From Puniceicoccales bacterium (GTDB taxonomy: Bacteria > Verrucomicrobiota > Verrucomicrobiia > Opitutales > JAIRLM01), in NCBI GenBank assembly GCA_031281635.1, contig JAITFC010000048.1, forward strand, positions 1 to 16,408: DNA of 16,408 nucleotides, given 5' to 3'. The stretch's first letter is position 1; the number at the start of each line of letters is the position of its first letter. The position numbers were made by a program, and so were the translations under genes. Under the pieces are notes generated by a model, which was given only the letters and a program-made list of their open reading frames with translations, had not been told where the DNA came from and did no database searches. Positions 1 to 8,066 of this stretch are shown here, piece by piece.

Positions 1-2424
1 GATGCCGTTCAGAGTGAACTACTTGCTGCCAGTGAGGTCGCCGTGGCCAACGCCTACGCCAATTATCGCAGGCGGCGTGACGAAGAACGGAAGAGTATGG
101 GCAATCATCTTCCGGCACAACAAGCTATGACATTTGTTCGCGGCCACGACGGTTCCGTACACTGCTGGGGAGAGGAAAAATGGCGTGGGCGGATCGCTCT
201 CGCGGCTAATGGACTTTTCATGCCCGAGTCCATAGAAGAGTTGATGAGAAAATTGCAAGTTGCTGTCGGAGACGAACTAACAGCCGACGAATTGCGAAAA
301 AAAGTGCTCTCCAATGCCCTGCGTTCTGCAAAAGTTGACCCCGCATTTGCCCGCCTTGCCGCCCGTCTCGGATTGCAATTCCTCTATGAAGAAGTGCTTG
401 GCTCATCGATTGATGTCCTGTCCGCCGACGACCTTCGCACGGCACAGCGGCAATATTTTCCGCACTATATTGCGCACGCCGTGTCACTTGGACAATTGGA
501 CGCACGTTTGCAGAAATTTAATTTGACTACACTTTCCGAAGAGTTGTGTCTGGAACGGGATTATCCACTGGATTGGTCCGCATATTCCCTTCTCTATGAG
601 GAATTTTTGCTTCGCGACGAAACGCACGCGCTGGAAACTCCGCAAATATTTTGGATGCGCGTGGCCATGGGTGTTTTTATCGAAGACTCCGGACGCGACG
701 ATCGTCGAGTTTTAGATCTGTATAAGTCTTTGAGTCTGAGAGAATTTTGCCCAGCATCCACAACACTACTCTATGCTGGCACGAAGCATCCGCATCTTCT
801 CCCAGGCTATGTATATGCGCTGCAAGATAATATGGAAGATATTATGTCGCGCGGCATTGCGGAAAACGCCTTTGCATCAAAATGGGGGGCGGGACTGGGC
901 GGTTCCTGGAGCAGCATTCGCGGCAAGGGCGCCAAAATCGGCGGCTCGCGGGGAATTTCCGAGGGCGTGCGACCATTTTTGGAACTGCATCGCCATCAAT
1001 TGACCATTGCAAATCAGGGTCCAAATCGCAGGAAGGGAGCGGGTTGCGCGTATTTGGACCTCTGGCACTGGGATGTGGAGATGTTCATCGAGCTACACAG
1101 AAAACCCAGAGAAGAACGGGGTGGCGATCGCGGATCGAAATTGCGCATATGTCTTTGGGTCCCAGATCTTTTCATGGAACGGCTTGGAGAGAAAGATGCC
1201 CAGTGGACGCTCTTCCAACCCAACGACGTGCCCGACCTCCTGCAACTGCACGGTGACGATTTCAGGTGGCGCTATTTGCACTATGAAACTCTGGCAGAGG
1301 AAGAACGGATTTCTTCCAAACGCGTTCCCGTGCGGCAATTGTGGCAAAAAATTCTCGCCTTCGCCTTCGAAACCGGTTTCCCTGCACTGGCTTTTTGCGA
1401 CACATTCAATCGTCAACATTGTCTTGGAGGCCAATACGTTATCCATGCATCTAGTCTCTTCGGCGAAATGGCCATGGCTCTGGGATACGGGGAAACGGCC
1501 GGGGGAGCATTCGGGTCCATCTCCATCCCCGCGCACCTGTCGGGGAGCGGATCAATCGACGGAGAAAAATTTGCGCAAACAGTTCGCTTGGCCGTAGATG
1601 CCTTGGATGCCGTACTGTCCGTTTGCTCCTTTCCCTCCCAAAGCATCGCCAAACATTGCGCCTATTATCGTGGTATCTGCTTAGGTGTCAGTGGATTACA
1701 CGACTGGCTACGAATGCAAAATTTACCCTTTGACTGCGAAGAGGCGGAACGACAAACGGATACATTGTTTGAACTGCTACATTACGAGGCACTTAGCGCA
1801 TCAAACAATTTAGCGCAAAAGCATGGACCTTGTGCGGCATCCGAAGATTTATCCGTGGAAAAAATTTGCAAGGTCGATCCGTCGGCATCCATAAAATGGC
1901 GGGACTTACAATTAGCCATCCGCAATTGGGGTCTGCGCAATGCCTATCTGCTCGGCTGCGCCCCCAACGGCCGCACGGCAAAACTACTCGGCACTTCCCC
2001 TGGCGCCCTGCCGCTTAGCCGCAACGGCCACATCATTTCCCTCCCCGACGGCGAATGCGTGTGGCTGCTCGATGAACAACTTGCCTCTGTTTTAAAAACG
2101 CGTGGACTTTGGTCGGGAGATCTCGGCGAACGACTAAATCATTTGGAGGGAGACGTATCCGCTTTCCCAGAACTGCCGGACGATCTGCGGCGGACTTTTG
2201 TGACGGCCTTCGAATGCTCACCCGAGCGACTGTTGGCCATTGCTGCGACGATTCAAAAACACATCGATCAGAGTCAATACGTTCCGCTGCAACTACGTAT
2301 GCCGACATTTTCGCAAATTTCTGCCCTGCTAATCCGCGCCTGGAAATGTGGAATCAAAGTTATTGGTCCACTACTGACGGCTCAAGCCCTTGCCAGTGAA
2401 CGTGCAAGAGCGAATTTTAGGTGA
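1..2424 (+). CDS. Ribonucleotide reductase large-subunit homologue, catalytically degenerate, 5' end outside window
   Basis: The frame is open from base 1 to TGA at 2422-2424, so the start lies upstream; the GTG at 43 is only an internal candidate. The first residues (VANAYANYRRRRDEER) look like the end of an ATP-cone domain. A second degenerate cone-like stretch follows (about 127-330), then the RNR N-terminal all-alpha domain (AARLGLQFLYEEV, ETPQIFWMRVAMG) and the barrel (WHWDVEMFIE, WVPDLFMERL, FCDTFNRQ, DDLRRTFVTAFE, HIDQSQ). The fold match to class I NrdA is therefore clear. The catalytic residues are not kept: the NLCxE motif reads SLFGE (thiyl Cys to Phe, codon 1459-1461); the redox Cys positions are Gly at 805-807 and Gly near 1504-1506; the radical-transfer Tyr pair near the C-terminus reads Gly-Pro; no C-terminal CxxC tail is present. 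The frame has no internal stops, so it is probably an expressed non-catalytic paralogue rather than a pseudogene. No beta-subunit gene is visible downstream. Confidence 0.85.
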   Translation, partial: DAVQSELLAASEVAVANAYANYRRRRDEERKSMGNHLPAQQAMTFVRGHDGSVHCWGEEKWRGRIALAANGLFMPESIEELMRKLQVAVGDELTADELRKKVLSNALRSAKVDPAFARLAARLGLQFLYEEVLGSSIDVLSADDLRTAQRQYFPHYIAHAVSLGQLDARLQKFNLTTLSEELCLERDYPLDWSAYSLLYEEFLLRDETHALETPQIFWMRVAMGVFIEDSGRDDRRVLDLYKSLSLREFCPASTTLLYAGTKHPHLLPGYVYALQDNMEDIMSRGIAENAFASKWGAGLGGSWSSIRGKGAKIGGSRGISEGVRPFLELHRHQLTIANQGPNRRKGAGCAYLDLWHWDVEMFIELHRKPREERGGDRGSKLRICLWVPDLFMERLGEKDAQWTLFQPNDVPDLLQLHGDDFRWRYLHYETLAEEERISSKRVPVRQLWQKILAFAFETGFPALAFCDTFNRQHCLGGQYVIHASSLFGEMAMALGYGETAGGAFGSISIPAHLSGSGSIDGEKFAQTVRLAVDALDAVLSVCSFPSQSIAKHCAYYRGICLGVSGLHDWLRMQNLPFDCEEAERQTDTLFELLHYEALSASNNLAQKHGPCAASEDLSVEKICKVDPSASIKWRDLQLAIRNWGLRNAYLLGCAPNGRTAKLLGTSPGALPLSRNGHIISLPDGECVWLLDEQLASVLKTRGLWSGDLGERLNHLEGDVSAFPELPDDLRRTFVTAFECSPERLLAIAATIQKHIDQSQYVPLQLRMPTFSQISALLIRAWKCGIKVIGPLLTAQALASERARANFR

Positions 2425-2467
2425 AGAAATATGCGTTTTTGAAAGACGGCCAACCAATGCTGAAACT

Positions 2468-2508
2468 CTGTGCTAGAATTGTTTTGCTTAACATTGTTAT
2501 TAGCACAG
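2468..2508. repeat. Perfect 8-bp inverted repeat in the gap between convergent genes
   Basis: CTGTGCTA (2468-2475) and TAGCACAG (2501-2508) are exact reverse complements with 25 bases between them. The site lies in the 170-base gap between the RNR homologue and the 3' end of the minus-strand gene. The loop is long and no T-run follows directly, so it is not a classical intrinsic terminator; an operator or a weak bidirectional terminator is possible. The rest of the gap (2425-2594) is A+T-rich with nothing else I can name. Confidence 0.45.
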
Positions 2509-2594
2509 CCAAATACAAAATTACCCACCGTCGGCGCAATTAAATATTTTTAACAGTCCAATTTTAAGAATTTCGCAATATTTGTAATGAAAAT

Positions 2595-4167
2595 TTATCC
2601 AAAGGCATACGTAGCATCATCCAAAGACAAGAATTTGAATGGTCTATTAAAAACACTATTAGGAATGAAAGCACTAGCAACAGCAAGCAATACTACAAAT
2701 TCTCCATTCGGTAAATATCGCACGACATTATGCGTCTGCACATAGTATCCGTTGCCCGGTTGGAAGTCACTTCTCCGACATCCTATACTAGAAAAGTACA
2801 CCACAGCATTCTCTTCAGGATAGGCATCACTTACGGAATTGTTATAGCCTTCCTTAAACGACTTACAGAGCCCGCCAGACAAGATTATGCTTCCATCTCG
2901 ACATATATGCATAGCGCTACAGCGTCCTTCAGGAGATGTTGCCGCAACAGCTTGCGTGAAATTTTTTACGCATTGTAAAGAGTCAGATTGCTGCATTGTT
3001 ATCGCCCATATTTCTTTGGATTGATCATAACGTCCAAGCATTATAGAATTTATAACGGAACACATAACATTTCTGAAATCATCTTCAGATGATCCATTGC
3101 ACATTTCTTTCACGCCCAACATTAATTTGAAAAAGTACAACCATTCACAATCTGGAGCGGAAGCATCGCAGGGAATGAACACCGGCGCACCGCCTTCTCT
3201 TTCGAAACTGATTACATGACAACCTCGTACGGAAACCTTCAACATAGGTAAATTTCCAAAAAACTGATACATATCTCTGGCTGCGGTGCTAGCTCTAAAA
3301 ATTTGTTGCGCATTCTCTTGATTAAAATCGAACGCCAACACAAAGCTAGTAAATCGCAATAAAGTCCCGTCGTTTAAAGAGATGCCTCTGTTGAGTTCGT
3401 ACCCTAACTGTCCTCGGATCTGATCCAACACTTTTCGTACTAATGCACAACAATCCAGATCCACCAATTTTCTTCCGCGGAATCGCGGCATATTCCCAAG
3501 AATTGCTGCAAAATGTGCTGTTTGCGATTTTTCCTTTGAGAGGTACAAATACCATACAGTTTGCAAAGCCGCGTAGGAGCTTTTCGAATACAGTGCCGCA
3601 TCGATAGCGCTACGCACTTCTGGATCATCCGTTAATGTTTGCAGCGCAACGCTAGCATCTTTCCCGCACCACGGCGGACATTGAATTAGGTATTTTTCCG
3701 GATCTTTTCGGTGCAAGTCCACGAGCCAATGCACTTCATTATTCGAAAGCCGCTGATTTTTTAAAATCATTTGCCGCAATGCCAGATTCATAGCATCAAA
3801 ACTAGAAATGTCTCTACCGCGTTCAACGCAAAATAGAAATATTCCGCCCCGCCAAGCGCTCAGAGAAAAGATGCAGGTGAATATGGCGCGTATCACGCTG
3901 CAGCCAGAAATTTCACGCGTTATGCCAATCAGCCGACACCAAGAACATCGCGATGTGCCTAACGCATAGCATTCTATCTCTTCGAGGAAACATACTTCCG
4001 GCGGGAGAATACCATCGGGGTAGACAGTACCAAAATCGCGGCCGTACGCAGAGAGAGGCTTGATTGCACAAAAAAACATGAGACACTTCTGTGTTGATCA
4101 CCTTAGTCTTGTCAAGAGGAATCATACAACCGTTGCAAAATTCTTGAAATTTCTTGAAATTTGCCAT
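2595..4167 (-). CDS. Unknown A+T-rich gene, apparently split between two frames at a T7 run
   Basis: I do not recognise a family. The downstream frame runs from an ATG at 4077-4079 to the stop at 2595-2597 (494 codons); a later in-frame ATG at 3789-3791 would give about 398 residues. The better start by context is the ATG at 4165-4167 in another frame: it sits about 27 bases below a plausible promoter (4201-4229). That frame begins MANFKKFQEFCNGC and, through seven T (minus strand of 4070-4076), could pass into the long frame by a one-base slip. Each side then supplies one CxxC pair (CNGC before, CSWC after), as in a zinc-binding site. The body is soluble-looking, rich in Cys, Ser and Phe, with no clear catalytic motif. 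The start of the long frame has no well-placed ribosome site. Base composition is lower in G+C than mreC and glmS, suggesting acquisition. It lies downstream of mreC in the same orientation. The existence of a gene in the 2595-3791 part is fairly safe; the 5' structure is uncertain. Confidence 0.55.
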
Positions 4168-4183
4168 GGATCTAATAATTCCC

Positions 4184-4229
4184 ACAGATCTGTCTCCCCT
4201 AGTGTACCTTTTGGCGTACCGCACGACAA
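4184..4229 (-). promoter_or_regulatory. Putative promoter with start-site palindrome for the unknown gene
   Basis: On the minus strand TTGTCG (4229-4224) is followed after 17 bases by TACACT (4206-4201), each matching four of six sigma-70 consensus bases. The predicted transcription start is near 4194, directly on a perfect 10-base palindrome ACAGATCTGT (4184-4193) that could be an operator. The ATG at 4165-4167 would then have a leader of roughly 27 bases. The matches are only moderate. Confidence 0.35.
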
Positions 4230-4262
4230 AGAGACGAAACACAAATGCAAATTCAATTTTTC

Positions 4263-4288
4263 ATGGGAGCAACCCCGGTGCCTCCCAT
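4263..4288 (-). terminator. Stem-loop overlapping the mreC stop codon
   Basis: ATGGGAG (4263-4269) pairs exactly with CTCCCAT (4282-4288), and the stem can be extended by three more pairs with one bulged G. It covers the end of mreC (stop 4288-4290). No strong T-run follows on the minus strand, so termination would be weak or factor-assisted. Confidence 0.35.
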
Positions 4289-5145
4289 CAATTTTGGGAT
4301 CCTTGTTCCAGATCCTCTTGACATGGAAAAAGAACGGCGACCTCGCGGACGGCGGAGAGGGACGAGGGCAACAAAACGACTCCCTCCTGGAAAACACCGT
4401 TTGTGCTGGGGCGTAATCCGGTAACAATGCCAACGAAAATTCCGTCTGGATAAGTTCCACTCAATGAAGATGTTACAATTATTAACGGACGTTCTTTTGA
4501 GGCGACCATGTCCAGTGGCACGTGACTGATTAGTCCGACGGGAACTCCCAAACCCGTCTGCGAAAGCCCTTCGTACACAAGTGGCCGTGCATCATCCTTT
4601 GCGTGAGCGACAATGCGAAAGCGGCTGTCGGTAGCAAGTAGAGCCACGCTGTGGTGTGGAAAAATATTTAACGTTCTCCCCACAAGCTGTTTACCGCAAA
4701 CAATCGCCCGATTTTCTTCCATGCCATCCCCGGCCCCCCCCGAAAGAACTACCTCCTGCCACCAGGCCTTCATGTCGCGGCGAAGGACGCGGGAATAGTG
4801 CGCAGAAAAATGACCAATTGTGTGGCCAACGTTCGGCGATGGAGCTGCTTGGACAAAAGCATGACTCGCTTCTTCGGAAATTTTAGACAGTCGTTCGGCG
4901 GCCAAGGCCCGTGACAATTCCTCGATTCGTCGGATTAATGCGTCCTTTGATTCCGACCGCAGAACCATGTGCGATGCTGCCCCGTGAAGACCATCAGCCG
5001 CATACCACACCGGTGCTTGGAATTCTTGTAAGACCTTTTGTAGGCGTGATTTGAAAACTACTGGCAATAGACACCACGCGGAAAGCAAAAGCAAAAAGAA
5101 GCCAACCAAATGCCACTCCGAACGATAGCGATGCCACCAGGCCAC
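4288..5145 (-). CDS. mreC: Rod shape-determining protein MreC
   Basis: MreC is the inner-membrane/periplasmic scaffold that couples the MreB cytoskeleton to the elongation peptidoglycan synthases. The 285-aa protein shows the family layout: a short cytoplasmic start, one transmembrane helix (about residues 12-30, VGFFLLLLSAWCLLP), a helical/coiled-coil segment (about 64-95) and the two-part beta domain, with LVGRTLNIFPHHSVALLATD (about 155-173) and the family-typical VTSSLSGTYPDGIFVGIV (about 224-241). Length matches ordinary MreC. Translation starts at GTG 5143-5145; an in-frame TAG sits only two codons upstream, so no longer start exists, and GGAG lies unusually close. It follows glmS in the same direction after a 221-base gap. 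mreB is not in the window. Confidence 0.88.
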   Translation of the reverse strand: MAWWHRYRSEWHLVGFFLLLLSAWCLLPVVFKSRLQKVLQEFQAPVWYAADGLHGAASHMVLRSESKDALIRRIEELSRALAAERLSKISEEASHAFVQAAPSPNVGHTIGHFSAHYSRVLRRDMKAWWQEVVLSGGAGDGMEENRAIVCGKQLVGRTLNIFPHHSVALLATDSRFRIVAHAKDDARPLVYEGLSQTGLGVPVGLISHVPLDMVASKERPLIIVTSSLSGTYPDGIFVGIVTGLRPSTNGVFQEGVVLLPSSLSAVREVAVLFPCQEDLEQGSQN

Positions 5146-5366
5146 TCCGCGCTACTGCAAACAATAACGGATGCTTGTCAAACTTACTTTTCGGGATCCA
5201 TTTTCCGAAAGTTACCGCAAGGCGTTGCCTCAGGCCCCGGCGACACGCCGTCGCAGCATTTTTATCCTCAATCTCGTACCTACGCGAACGAAAGGGAGCG
5301 TTATGGCGAATACGCATTTACGACGATGTCGCCATGCGGCAAACACGCACACATCTGAAAAAAATT

Positions 5367-7217
5367 TTATTCTACGGTGACGGATTTTGCCAGGTTACGC
5401 GGTTTATCAACGTTGTGTCCCCGCAGTGTGCCCATGTGATAGGCAAATAGTTGCACGGGAATGGCTGCCAGAATTGGCTGGACGGACGGATGGGCGCGAG
5501 GGATGGCAATGATGTCGTCTACAAGCGCCGCGGGAATTTGACAATCATCGGTGACAACGGCGATGATGGGAGCGCCGCGTGCGCGAATTTCGTGCATGTT
5601 AGAGAACGTTTTTTCCAATGTGATGCCGTCGCAGGCCAAAAAAAATGCCGGACATTCCTCTGTGATGAGGGCGATGGGACCGTGTTTCATTTCCGCCGAT
5701 GCGTAACCTTCGGCGTGGATGTAGGAAACCTCTTTCAATTTCAAAGCTCCTTCCAGCGCAATGGGAAACATGCTTTGACGGCCCAAAAACAGCATGTCAT
5801 GGCAGTGTTGGTAGCGACTGGCAATTCTTCGGATGTGGTCGTTCAACTTCAAAACCTCTAAGACTTGCTGCGGCAACTGCCTAAGAGCTTCGGCGATGGC
5901 AACACCGTCTTCAAATGATAAATCGCGCAAGCGACCCAAATACAGTGCGAGCATGGCGGCCAAGCAGAGTTGCGAAGTAAATGCTTTTGTGGATGCAACG
6001 CCAATTTCCGGGCCCGCATGCTGATAAATGCCTCCGTCTGCCTCCCGGGCGATGGAAGAACCGATCCCATTGGTGATGGCGAGCACGCGGAACCCCTTCC
6101 TCTGCGCTTCCCGCATGGCCGCAAGGGTATCAAGCGTTTCTCCACTCTGGCTGACGACGAGGACGAGGGAATTGCGGTCCATGGGCGCGTTGCGATAGCG
6201 AAATTCCGACGCATACTCCACTTCGACGGGAATGCGAGCAAATCTTTCGATGAGGTATTCCGCCTCCAAACAGGCACACCAGGCCGTGCCGCAGCCGCAA
6301 AAAATCACTCGATCGATCTTTCGCAATTCTCGCGGAGACATTTGCAATCCGCCAAAGTGGGCCGTACTTCCATCGGCGGAAAAACGCCCGCGCATGGCAT
6401 TGTTGAGAGCATTGGGTTGGTCAAAAATCTCCTTCAGCATGAAGTGCTTATAGCCATTTAATTCGACGGTCGACAAATCCCAATCGACGGCCTGACGTAC
6501 TGCCTTAATTTGTTCCCTATTGAGGGAAATAATGGAGAAATCATCGCCATGGACATGCACCAATTCATTGTCATTGAGGAAGATTACATCGCGCGTGCGG
6601 GAGACAAATCCGGCGACGTCGCTGGCAAGAAAATATTCGTCCTTGCCGATCCCTAAAATCAATGGAGAGCTGGATCGCGCCCCAACCATTTCCGTGGGGA
6701 AATCCGCGCACAGGACAACGAGACCATAGGTGCCGCGCACGTGAAAAAGCGCCCGCCGAACGCTCTCCAAAAAGCGACTACATTGCACTCGATGTGATTC
6801 CTTAGCATAGTGATAGGCAATGAGATTGGCCAGAACTTCACTGTCCGTCTCTGACGAAGATGTGTAGCCGCGCGCGCAGAGGAATTCTCGAATTGCGGCA
6901 AAATTTTCCACGACACCATTATGCACCAGAATGATTTTTCCATCGCTGCTGCGGTGAGGATGTGCGTTGCGTTCCGTGACGCCTCCGTGCGTTGCCCAGC
7001 GAGTGTGGCCGATGCCCGCTGTTCCAAACAATTTTTCGCGGGATACTTTTTCCTCCAGGGCATCCAACGGCCCAGCGCTGCGGATCAGCGAAAACCGCGA
7101 CTCCTCCCAGGTGGCAATGCCAGTCGAATCATATCCTCGGTATTCCATTCGGCGAAGTCCCTCCAGGAGAATATCCTTCGCAATATGCTTCCCAATGTAA
7201 CCGATAATTCCGCACAC
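5367..7217 (-). CDS. glmS: Glutamine-fructose-6-phosphate aminotransferase (isomerizing)
   Basis: GlmS makes glucosamine-6-phosphate from fructose-6-phosphate and glutamine, the first committed step to UDP-GlcNAc for peptidoglycan and LPS; it is cytosolic. The frame is open further upstream, but the true start is the GTG at 7215-7217, because Cys must be residue 2 (the N-terminal nucleophile after Met removal): it reads (M)CGIIGYIG, with GAAGGGG a few bases upstream. The N-terminal Ntn glutaminase domain carries MEYRGYDSTG and GHTRWATHG; two SIS sugar-isomerase domains follow (SQSGETLDT, STKAFTSQL, EGALKLKEVSYIHAEGY, EMKHGPIAL); the end NLAKSVTVE is the conserved C-terminus that closes the sugar site. 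At 616 residues it is of normal length and looks fully functional. No glmS-ribozyme-like leader was recognised. Confidence 0.97.
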   Translation of the reverse strand: MCGIIGYIGKHIAKDILLEGLRRMEYRGYDSTGIATWEESRFSLIRSAGPLDALEEKVSREKLFGTAGIGHTRWATHGGVTERNAHPHRSSDGKIILVHNGVVENFAAIREFLCARGYTSSSETDSEVLANLIAYHYAKESHRVQCSRFLESVRRALFHVRGTYGLVVLCADFPTEMVGARSSSPLILGIGKDEYFLASDVAGFVSRTRDVIFLNDNELVHVHGDDFSIISLNREQIKAVRQAVDWDLSTVELNGYKHFMLKEIFDQPNALNNAMRGRFSADGSTAHFGGLQMSPRELRKIDRVIFCGCGTAWCACLEAEYLIERFARIPVEVEYASEFRYRNAPMDRNSLVLVVSQSGETLDTLAAMREAQRKGFRVLAITNGIGSSIAREADGGIYQHAGPEIGVASTKAFTSQLCLAAMLALYLGRLRDLSFEDGVAIAEALRQLPQQVLEVLKLNDHIRRIASRYQHCHDMLFLGRQSMFPIALEGALKLKEVSYIHAEGYASAEMKHGPIALITEECPAFFLACDGITLEKTFSNMHEIRARGAPIIAVVTDDCQIPAALVDDIIAIPRAHPSVQPILAAIPVQLFAYHMGTLRGHNVDKPRNLAKSVTVE

Positions 7218-7273
7218 GAAGCCCCTTCTAGGCCGCTCCGGAACCAAACGCAATAAATCTTTTCGGGAGATTT

Positions 7274-7291
7274 GCCCCCGCTCACCGGGGC
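7274..7291 (-). promoter_or_regulatory. G+C-rich hairpin in the glmS leader
   Basis: GCCCC (7274-7278) can pair with GGGGC (7287-7291), or CCCCG with CGGGG one register over, leaving a small loop. It lies about 57 bases upstream of the glmS GTG within its presumed leader. It may be an attenuator or only a chance stem; no confident -35/-10 pair was found between 7218 and 7375. Confidence 0.25.
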
Positions 7292-7375
7292 CTGTGCAAA
7301 CCACAAACTAGTTCGAATGAAAAAATTTCGAAAAAAATCTTGCAGAAATCACACGAAAATTCGAAGTTTTCGCAA

Positions 7376-7451
7376 GGGCTCTTAGCTCAGCGGTTAGAGC
7401 AGAGGACTCATAATCCTTTGGCCGGCGGTTCGAATCCACCAGGGCCCACCA
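7376..7451 (+). tRNA. ileX: tRNA-Ile (anticodon CAU, lysidine type)
   Basis: A full cloverleaf can be drawn: acceptor GGGCTCT/AGGGCCC, D arm GCTC-GAGC, anticodon stem GAGGA/TCCTT with loop CTCATAA (anticodon CAT), T arm with GGTTCGAATCC, discriminator A and an encoded CCA (7449-7451). Although CAU reads as Met, the anticodon-arm context and the overall sequence resemble E. coli ileX, the minor isoleucine tRNA whose C34 is converted to lysidine by TilS to read AUA. An elongator Met tRNA is the alternative. It is divergent from glmS and lies immediately left of the phage-remnant region, a common integration position. A CGAAAA/TTTTCG inverted repeat (7354-7372) lies just upstream. Confidence 0.93.
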
Positions 7452-7510
7452 CGCTCCCAGTGCGGCTTAGCTGGCGATTTGAGAAAGTAAGAAAAATTTT
7501 CCTGACGGGA

Positions 7511-7548
7511 TTCTGATGGGGTTTTACCGTCCAAAATACCAATCAGAA
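7511..7548 (+). terminator. Stem-loop downstream of the tRNA
   Basis: TTCTGAT (7511-7517) and ATCAGAA (7542-7548) are exact reverse complements; inner GG/CC and TTT/AAA pairings can extend the stem imperfectly. It starts 60 bases after the tRNA and could end its transcript, but only a weak T-run follows. Confidence 0.35.
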
Positions 7549-7553
7549 AATTT

Positions 7554-7597
7554 GCCCCCTAATTAAATGTTTGTAAGGCAGGTCAATTAGTTGGGGC
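7554..7597. repeat. Second stem-loop, interrupted 11-bp inverted repeat
   Basis: GCCCC+CTAATT (7554-7564) pairs with AATTAG+TT+GGGGC (7585-7597), interrupted only by a two-base TT bulge, around a 20-base loop. It begins six bases after the previous stem-loop. It could belong to a small structured RNA or to a phage regulatory or attachment region; no match to a known element is claimed. Confidence 0.35.
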
Positions 7598-7940
7598 GAA
7601 AGAAGTTGCGCGTCTCTTTTGGAGCGAAAATATCCTCTGCGAGGCTCAGTCGGATGGAGCTGAAAAAGTGGTGAAGCGATTTTACGAATCTACGGCCTTC
7701 TACTTCATTAAGTGTTTAATGGAGAGGCCTGGGCAACTCGTAACTCGCGATGAATATGATTGCATGGCGCCAACAGGCTTTTTTATCGGCCAAAGCAGAT
7801 TTCCCCGCAGCCTCCTCACCCACTCGCTGCCGCCAGAGATTTTTCATACTTATTTCCAGGCCAGAGGCAATTGGGCCATCTATCAGCCAGCAGGCGAGAA
7901 ACTTGCACCAGCTGAAAAAATTTTTTCTAAAAACGCGTAA
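7563..7940 (+). pseudogene. Doubtful open frame, possible gene remnant
   Basis: The frame is open from 7563 to a stop at 7938-7940 with no ATG near its beginning (first usable codon GTG at 7668). The segment FIKCLMERPGQLVTRDEY resembles the turn between helices in winged-helix DNA-binding domains of the OmpR type, but the surrounding residues do not support a full domain. Other frames over 7716-7995 are open too, so coding status is unclear. The stretch 7941-8066 is A+T-rich and holds nothing I can name. The whole interval 7452-8066 is best read as degraded accessory DNA. Confidence 0.2.
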
Positions 7941-8066
7941 TAAAAGTCTAAGAAAGTCCACGTATGTCCATCTATGCATAGCTATGTCTAATTAAAAAAA
8001 TCTTTTTTATTTCGTTCAATTTATTATCTTATAAGCAGCGCTGAGTAAGGCCTTTCGCAATAGGTC

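Noticed and set aside
4994..5317. Minus-strand frame of 107 codons overlapping the mreC start
   Set aside because: It overlaps mreC in another frame, has no family resemblance over its length and no good ribosome site; the mreC frame explains the overlap.
7218..7304. 29-codon N-terminal extension of GlmS
   Set aside because: GlmS needs Cys as residue 2; the GTG at 7215-7217 directly before Cys has a good ribosome site.
7376..7451. Reading the CAU tRNA as initiator or elongator Met
   Set aside because: The first acceptor pair is G-C rather than the unpaired first base of bacterial initiator tRNA, and the anticodon arm matches ileX.
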